In this document: one piece after another, positions 5,333 through 7,882 of the stretch
Position numbering within the stretch: the first letter of the stretch is position 1
How the letters are laid out: every line of letters starts with the position of its first letter
NCBI GenBank assembly: GCA_964485555.1
Contig: CAZAJN010000030.1
Coordinates: forward strand, 1 to 7,882
Source: GWC2-37-8 sp964485555
GTDB taxonomy: Bacteria > Patescibacteriota > Minisyncoccia > Moranbacterales > GWC2-37-73
Direction: 5' to 3'
Length of the DNA stretch: 7,882 nucleotides
Made by a program: the position numbers and the translations under genes
The notes under the pieces: model-generated
What the model was told of the DNA's origin: nothing
What the model saw: only the letters and a program-made list of their open reading frames with translations
The model's database searches: none

Positions 5333-6445
5333 ATGGAATTTCATAAGGTGGCTCATAAAGTGTTTTTGTTTCTCATGTTTGTGGTGTGTGCAATCGCAGT
5401 CACATTGTTTGCTCGCAATCAGGTCGAAGCTTCTCTTTTGACTGAAACTGTTTCTTCTCCCGCTGCCACATCTTCAACCACGGTAGCCCCCACCAGAACA
5501 AGCACTGAACTTTCTGCGACAACAGATGCGGTCAAGTCCGATGACAAGCTAGCGACCGATCCTGTTGAGAAAAATGAAAGCGTGACTGCGGCCACGGAAT
5601 TGACTGAAATAATGCTTTCTGGCAGTAGCGTTGGAACATCAAGCAGTGACACCGTCAAGGAGCCTGTTCAAACCAAAACTACGGAAACTGCAACAACTAT
5701 TGAAACCAAGCCGGTCAAGACCACTGCCGTTACTGAATCCAAAACATCCGCCACTGCAGCGCAAGAACCGACCAGAACTGCAACAGGCACCCCGACAACT
5801 GCCACGAAGATGATAGAAGTGACAGTCGAGCCTGTCAACAATCCGGCAGTAAGGACAGCTGCTGAAGCAAACATCATCAAAAGCATTGTGCGAAGTGAAT
5901 CAAAAGAAGAAGAGCTTTCGCAACCAGTAACCATCAAGGCTGTTGATCTGAAAGAGGAAAAAAATCCAAAGATCTCAGGTGTGATTTCTGCGGAATTTTC
6001 CATCCAACATGTTGAAATGATCAAGAAATATGATGGCCAAAAGACGCTTTTGCTTACCGGTAAGGCTTTGCCAAATTCCATGCTGGCCGTGTACATCTTC
6101 AGTGAGGATCCCGTTGTCGTGACTGTCAAAACAGATGAGAGTGGAAATTGGAGCTATGAACTGAGCAAAGAGCTGGAGGACGGTCAGCATGAGGTCTATG
6201 TGGCTATAACAGAAGATGACGGTCGCATCGTTTCAAAAGCTGAACCGCTGGCTTTCGTGAAAACTGCCGAAGCCGCAACTGTGGTTCCTTTTTCCCAATT
6301 GGACAGCAACAAATCTCCCATGCAAAAATCAACTCCCAATTATATTCTGATGGCAATTGCGCTGATGTCTGTCTGCTTGGTGGTGGCGCTTGCCTTGATC
6401 GGAATTCTAACTCATAAGTACAACAATGATGAACAGGTTATTTAG
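5333..6445 (+). CDS. Ser/Thr-rich surface protein with Ig-like domain and C-terminal anchor
   Basis: This 370-residue protein, counted from ATG 5333, has an N-terminal signal sequence (about 9-32, likely cleaved near VEA-S). A long low-complexity stalk rich in Thr, Ser, Ala, Pro and Lys runs from about 37 to 165, then a charged segment (about 175-225). A single Ig-like fold (about 236-312) carries LLLTGKALPNSMLAVYIFS and TDESGNWSYELSKELEDG, typical of bacterial Ig modules of the Big_6 type. A transmembrane helix (about 337-359) and an 8-residue cytoplasmic tail end the protein. The stalk looks suited to holding the Ig domain away from the membrane and could be glycosylated. No enzyme motif is seen. 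A TTG at 5324 would add three residues; ATG 5333 is preferred and is preceded by TAAGT rather than a Shine-Dalgarno sequence. It overlaps the kinase gene by 20 bases, suggesting coupled translation and perhaps a shared function. Confidence 0.8.
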   Translation: MEFHKVAHKVFLFLMFVVCAIAVTLFARNQVEASLLTETVSSPAATSSTTVAPTRTSTELSATTDAVKSDDKLATDPVEKNESVTAATELTEIMLSGSSVGTSSSDTVKEPVQTKTTETATTIETKPVKTTAVTESKTSATAAQEPTRTATGTPTTATKMIEVTVEPVNNPAVRTAAEANIIKSIVRSESKEEELSQPVTIKAVDLKEEKNPKISGVISAEFSIQHVEMIKKYDGQKTLLLTGKALPNSMLAVYIFSEDPVVVTVKTDESGNWSYELSKELEDGQHEVYVAITEDDGRIVSKAEPLAFVKTAEAATVVPFSQLDSNKSPMQKSTPNYILMAIALMSVCLVVALALIGILTHKYNNDEQVI

Positions 6446-7805
6446 AAAAGGTTTTGATTTTGTCAGAAACAATCAAACCATCATATCGTCATTGCTGCTT
6501 ATTTTTGTCGTGATCGGAGCTCTTTTCTTGAATTCATATGTGACACTGAATCGATTTCAGGAAAACCTCGATAAGACCTTGAGAGGAAAAGCGGTTCTGG
6601 CAGAAAACGTGATAGAGATTGCCGCTGAGCAATATTTTGAAAACCTGACTGGTTCTGTTGACCAATTGGAGAATAAATTCCATAAGATAAAAGAAGAAGA
6701 TTCTGAAATATCCGAGATAAGTTTGTTTGCACTTGATAGGGAAAGCAATGAATTGGCATTGATTGTGGGAGAAGAAACAATCAATGAGGAAGAAATGGAT
6801 CTCAATAAGGACCTGATAGCGCAAAATGCCAGAAAGTTTGCACTTTCAGTTGATGACGCCTTCGCATATTTGAGCAATGATGAGGGGCAAAGATATTGGA
6901 ATGTCGCCAAGTCCATACGTGATGGCGAGGATAACATCAAGGGCGTGCTAACGATGAAACTTTCCTTAGCGGAAAACGATGCTTTGGTGGAAAAAACAAT
7001 TGCACGTGTCTATCTTTTGTCTGTGGGTGCAGTGGTGCTCGTCCTACTTTTGATCTTCAATCATCTCAGACTTTTTTCATATGAAGTGAAAGCTAAAAAA
7101 TTGGAAGAGATCGACAAGATGAAAGACGATTTTATTTCCATGGCCTCGCATGAACTCAAAAGTCCATTGACTGCTATCAGTGGTTATTCCGAATTACTCT
7201 CGGACACGCTTGTTAAAGGTTCCGGTCAGGAAATACAAACCGCGCAAAGGAAATATCTCGGCAACATCAACATATCCATCGAAAGACTCAAGACCTTGGT
7301 TGAAGACCTGCTGGATGTCTCCAGGATAGAACAGGGCAGACTTTCTTTTGATTGCAAGCGTTTGCAACTTGTTCCCATAATCGCAAGCATCAAGGATGAA
7401 ATGAACATCATGGCTGATCAGAAAAAATTGGAGCTTGTAAACAATATTGAAAAATTGCCTGAAGTCATGGCTGATCCGGAAAGATTCAAGCAGATCCTTA
7501 TCAATCTTTTGAGCAATGCAATAAAATACACTCCAAGTGGAAAAGTTGAGATTCACAGCAAGGAGGATGGGAAATGGGTGTACGTGACAGTCGCTGACAG
7601 CGGTATTGGAATTTCCGCTGAAGACATGCAGAACTTATTTTCCAAATTTTATCGCATCAGAATAACTCAAACGCTTGATATTTCAGGAACCGGTTTGGGG
7701 CTTTGGATTGCTCGCGAGATAGCTGAAAAAATGGGTGGAACACTCACGGTTGAAAGCATCGAGGGAGTCGGTTCCCATTTTACATTAAAATTAAAAAAAG
7801 CTTGA
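6426..7805 (+). CDS. Transmembrane sensor histidine kinase with Cache-like sensor
   Basis: This 459-residue kinase is expected to autophosphorylate on His and pass the phosphate to a response regulator. It has a first helix (17-37), an extracytoplasmic sensor (about 38-192), a second helix (193-213), a coiled linker (214-235), a HisKA domain and a HATPase_c domain. The H-box is SHELKSPL (His242), the N-box NLLSNAIKYT (360-369), G1 DSGIGI (391-396), the F-box FSKFYR (405-410) and G2 GTGLGLWIA (421-429). All key residues are present, so it should be active. The sensor begins with a long helix and then shows two strand-rich blocks (96-115 and 155-180), as in single Cache domains; this is an inference. 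There is no HAMP or cytoplasmic PAS domain. It starts with ATGATG inside the end of the surface-protein gene, without a clear Shine-Dalgarno sequence. No response regulator lies within the window. Confidence 0.95.
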   Translation: MMNRLFRKGFDFVRNNQTIISSLLLIFVVIGALFLNSYVTLNRFQENLDKTLRGKAVLAENVIEIAAEQYFENLTGSVDQLENKFHKIKEEDSEISEISLFALDRESNELALIVGEETINEEEMDLNKDLIAQNARKFALSVDDAFAYLSNDEGQRYWNVAKSIRDGEDNIKGVLTMKLSLAENDALVEKTIARVYLLSVGAVVLVLLLIFNHLRLFSYEVKAKKLEEIDKMKDDFISMASHELKSPLTAISGYSELLSDTLVKGSGQEIQTAQRKYLGNINISIERLKTLVEDLLDVSRIEQGRLSFDCKRLQLVPIIASIKDEMNIMADQKKLELVNNIEKLPEVMADPERFKQILINLLSNAIKYTPSGKVEIHSKEDGKWVYVTVADSGIGISAEDMQNLFSKFYRIRITQTLDISGTGLGLWIAREIAEKMGGTLTVESIEGVGSHFTLKLKKA

Positions 7806-7813
7806 TTACATTG

Positions 7814-7831
7814 CTCTGCCCTCTCTGCCCT
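7814..7831 (+). repeat. Tandem 9-base duplication CTCTGCCCT
   Basis: Two exact copies of CTCTGCCCT stand head to tail (7814-7822 and 7823-7831), nine bases after the kinase stop. Pyrimidine-rich and short, it may be a simple slippage duplication. The stretch from 7806 to the window end holds no gene or T-tailed terminator that I can see. Confidence 0.45.
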
Positions 7832-7852
7832 AAATACAATCGGGACCCCCGC

Positions 7853-7881
7853 CTCGCATCGACGAGCAATCGTCTTGCGAG
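7853..7881. other. GCAA-capped hairpin at the right edge
   Basis: CTCGCA (7853-7858) pairs with TGCGAG (7876-7881), and GACGA (7861-7865) pairs with TCGTC (7870-7874). A 2x1 internal loop separates the two stems and the cap is GCAA, a GNRA tetraloop. A smaller hairpin, CGGG/CCCG (7841-7851), stands just before it. The section is clearly more GC-rich than the genes. No T-run is visible before the sequence ends. It may be part of a structured RNA, a repeat or a terminator cut by the window edge. Confidence 0.5.
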
Positions 7882-7882
7882 T

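Noticed and set aside
5668..6129. Long open frame on the minus strand (153 codons) opposite the surface protein
   Set aside because: It lies wholly antisense to the Thr/Ser/Ala-rich stalk and Ig part, whose codons read as Val, Ala and Ser on the other strand and rarely create stops. No domain, promoter or start signal was seen.
1..7882. Recoded TGA, CRISPR arrays, tRNA or rRNA genes, transposases
   Set aside because: TGA ends four clear genes at their expected C-termini. No regularly spaced repeats, cloverleaf with CCA-type acceptor, rRNA-like stretch or transposase motif was found.
7806..7882. Possible gene entering from the right on the minus strand (open frame reading back from 7882)
   Set aside because: It remains open through the antisense of the kinase 3' end, has no start or recognisable motif, and the sequence is better explained by hairpins.

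Overview
The window looks like a piece of a small-genome, host-associated bacterium of the Patescibacteria (Candidate Phyla Radiation), most likely a Parcubacteria-type lineage. This is inference from style, not from a marker gene. The proteins are lysine-rich, short and envelope-directed. A type IV pilin-like protein begins at what appears to be a leaderless start. Most start codons lack a Shine-Dalgarno sequence. TGA is used as an ordinary stop at four genes, which argues against the UGA-to-glycine lineages Gracilibacteria and Absconditabacteria. No rRNA, tRNA, CRISPR array or transposase gene was seen. All recognised genes are on the + strand, and nearly all encode exported or membrane proteins.

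Layout. 1-192 is a non-coding leader with an imperfect palindrome, a repeated pair of motifs, a good promoter and a hairpin. 193-936 encodes a membrane-anchored lysozyme/glucosaminidase-like protein and ends at a strong intrinsic terminator (948-974). A TG-extended -10 box sits six bases before the ATG of the pilin gene (1002-1526). A 57-residue one-helix membrane protein (1541-1714), a ten-helix EamA/DMT-type transporter (1725-2666) and a membrane-anchored clan GH-A glycosidase (2707-3759) follow with short gaps, so 1002-3759 could be one transcription unit. 3760-4032 is non-coding. It holds three alternating TTTAGT/ACTAAA hexamers and an unusually well-formed nested inverted repeat that could fold as a three-way junction (3843-3955). 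4033-5190 encodes an L,D-transpeptidase with two Ig-like domains. After a new promoter (5199-5227), 5333-6445 encodes a Ser/Thr-rich, Ig-like, C-terminally anchored surface protein. It overlaps by 20 bases a Cache-type sensor histidine kinase (6426-7805). The window closes with a short duplication and a GCAA-capped hairpin.

How they fit together. The shared theme is building, trimming and sensing the cell envelope: peptidoglycan cleavage (gene 1), peptidoglycan cross-linking (L,D-transpeptidase), a surface appendage (pilin), polysaccharide cleavage (GH-A enzyme), a transporter of unknown cargo, and a surface protein coupled to a histidine kinase. No response regulator is present, so the kinase is either an orphan or its partner lies downstream. 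The most unusual items are the three-way-junction-like repeat at 3843-3955 and the overlapping surface-protein/kinase pair. Neither has been shown to be a new system.
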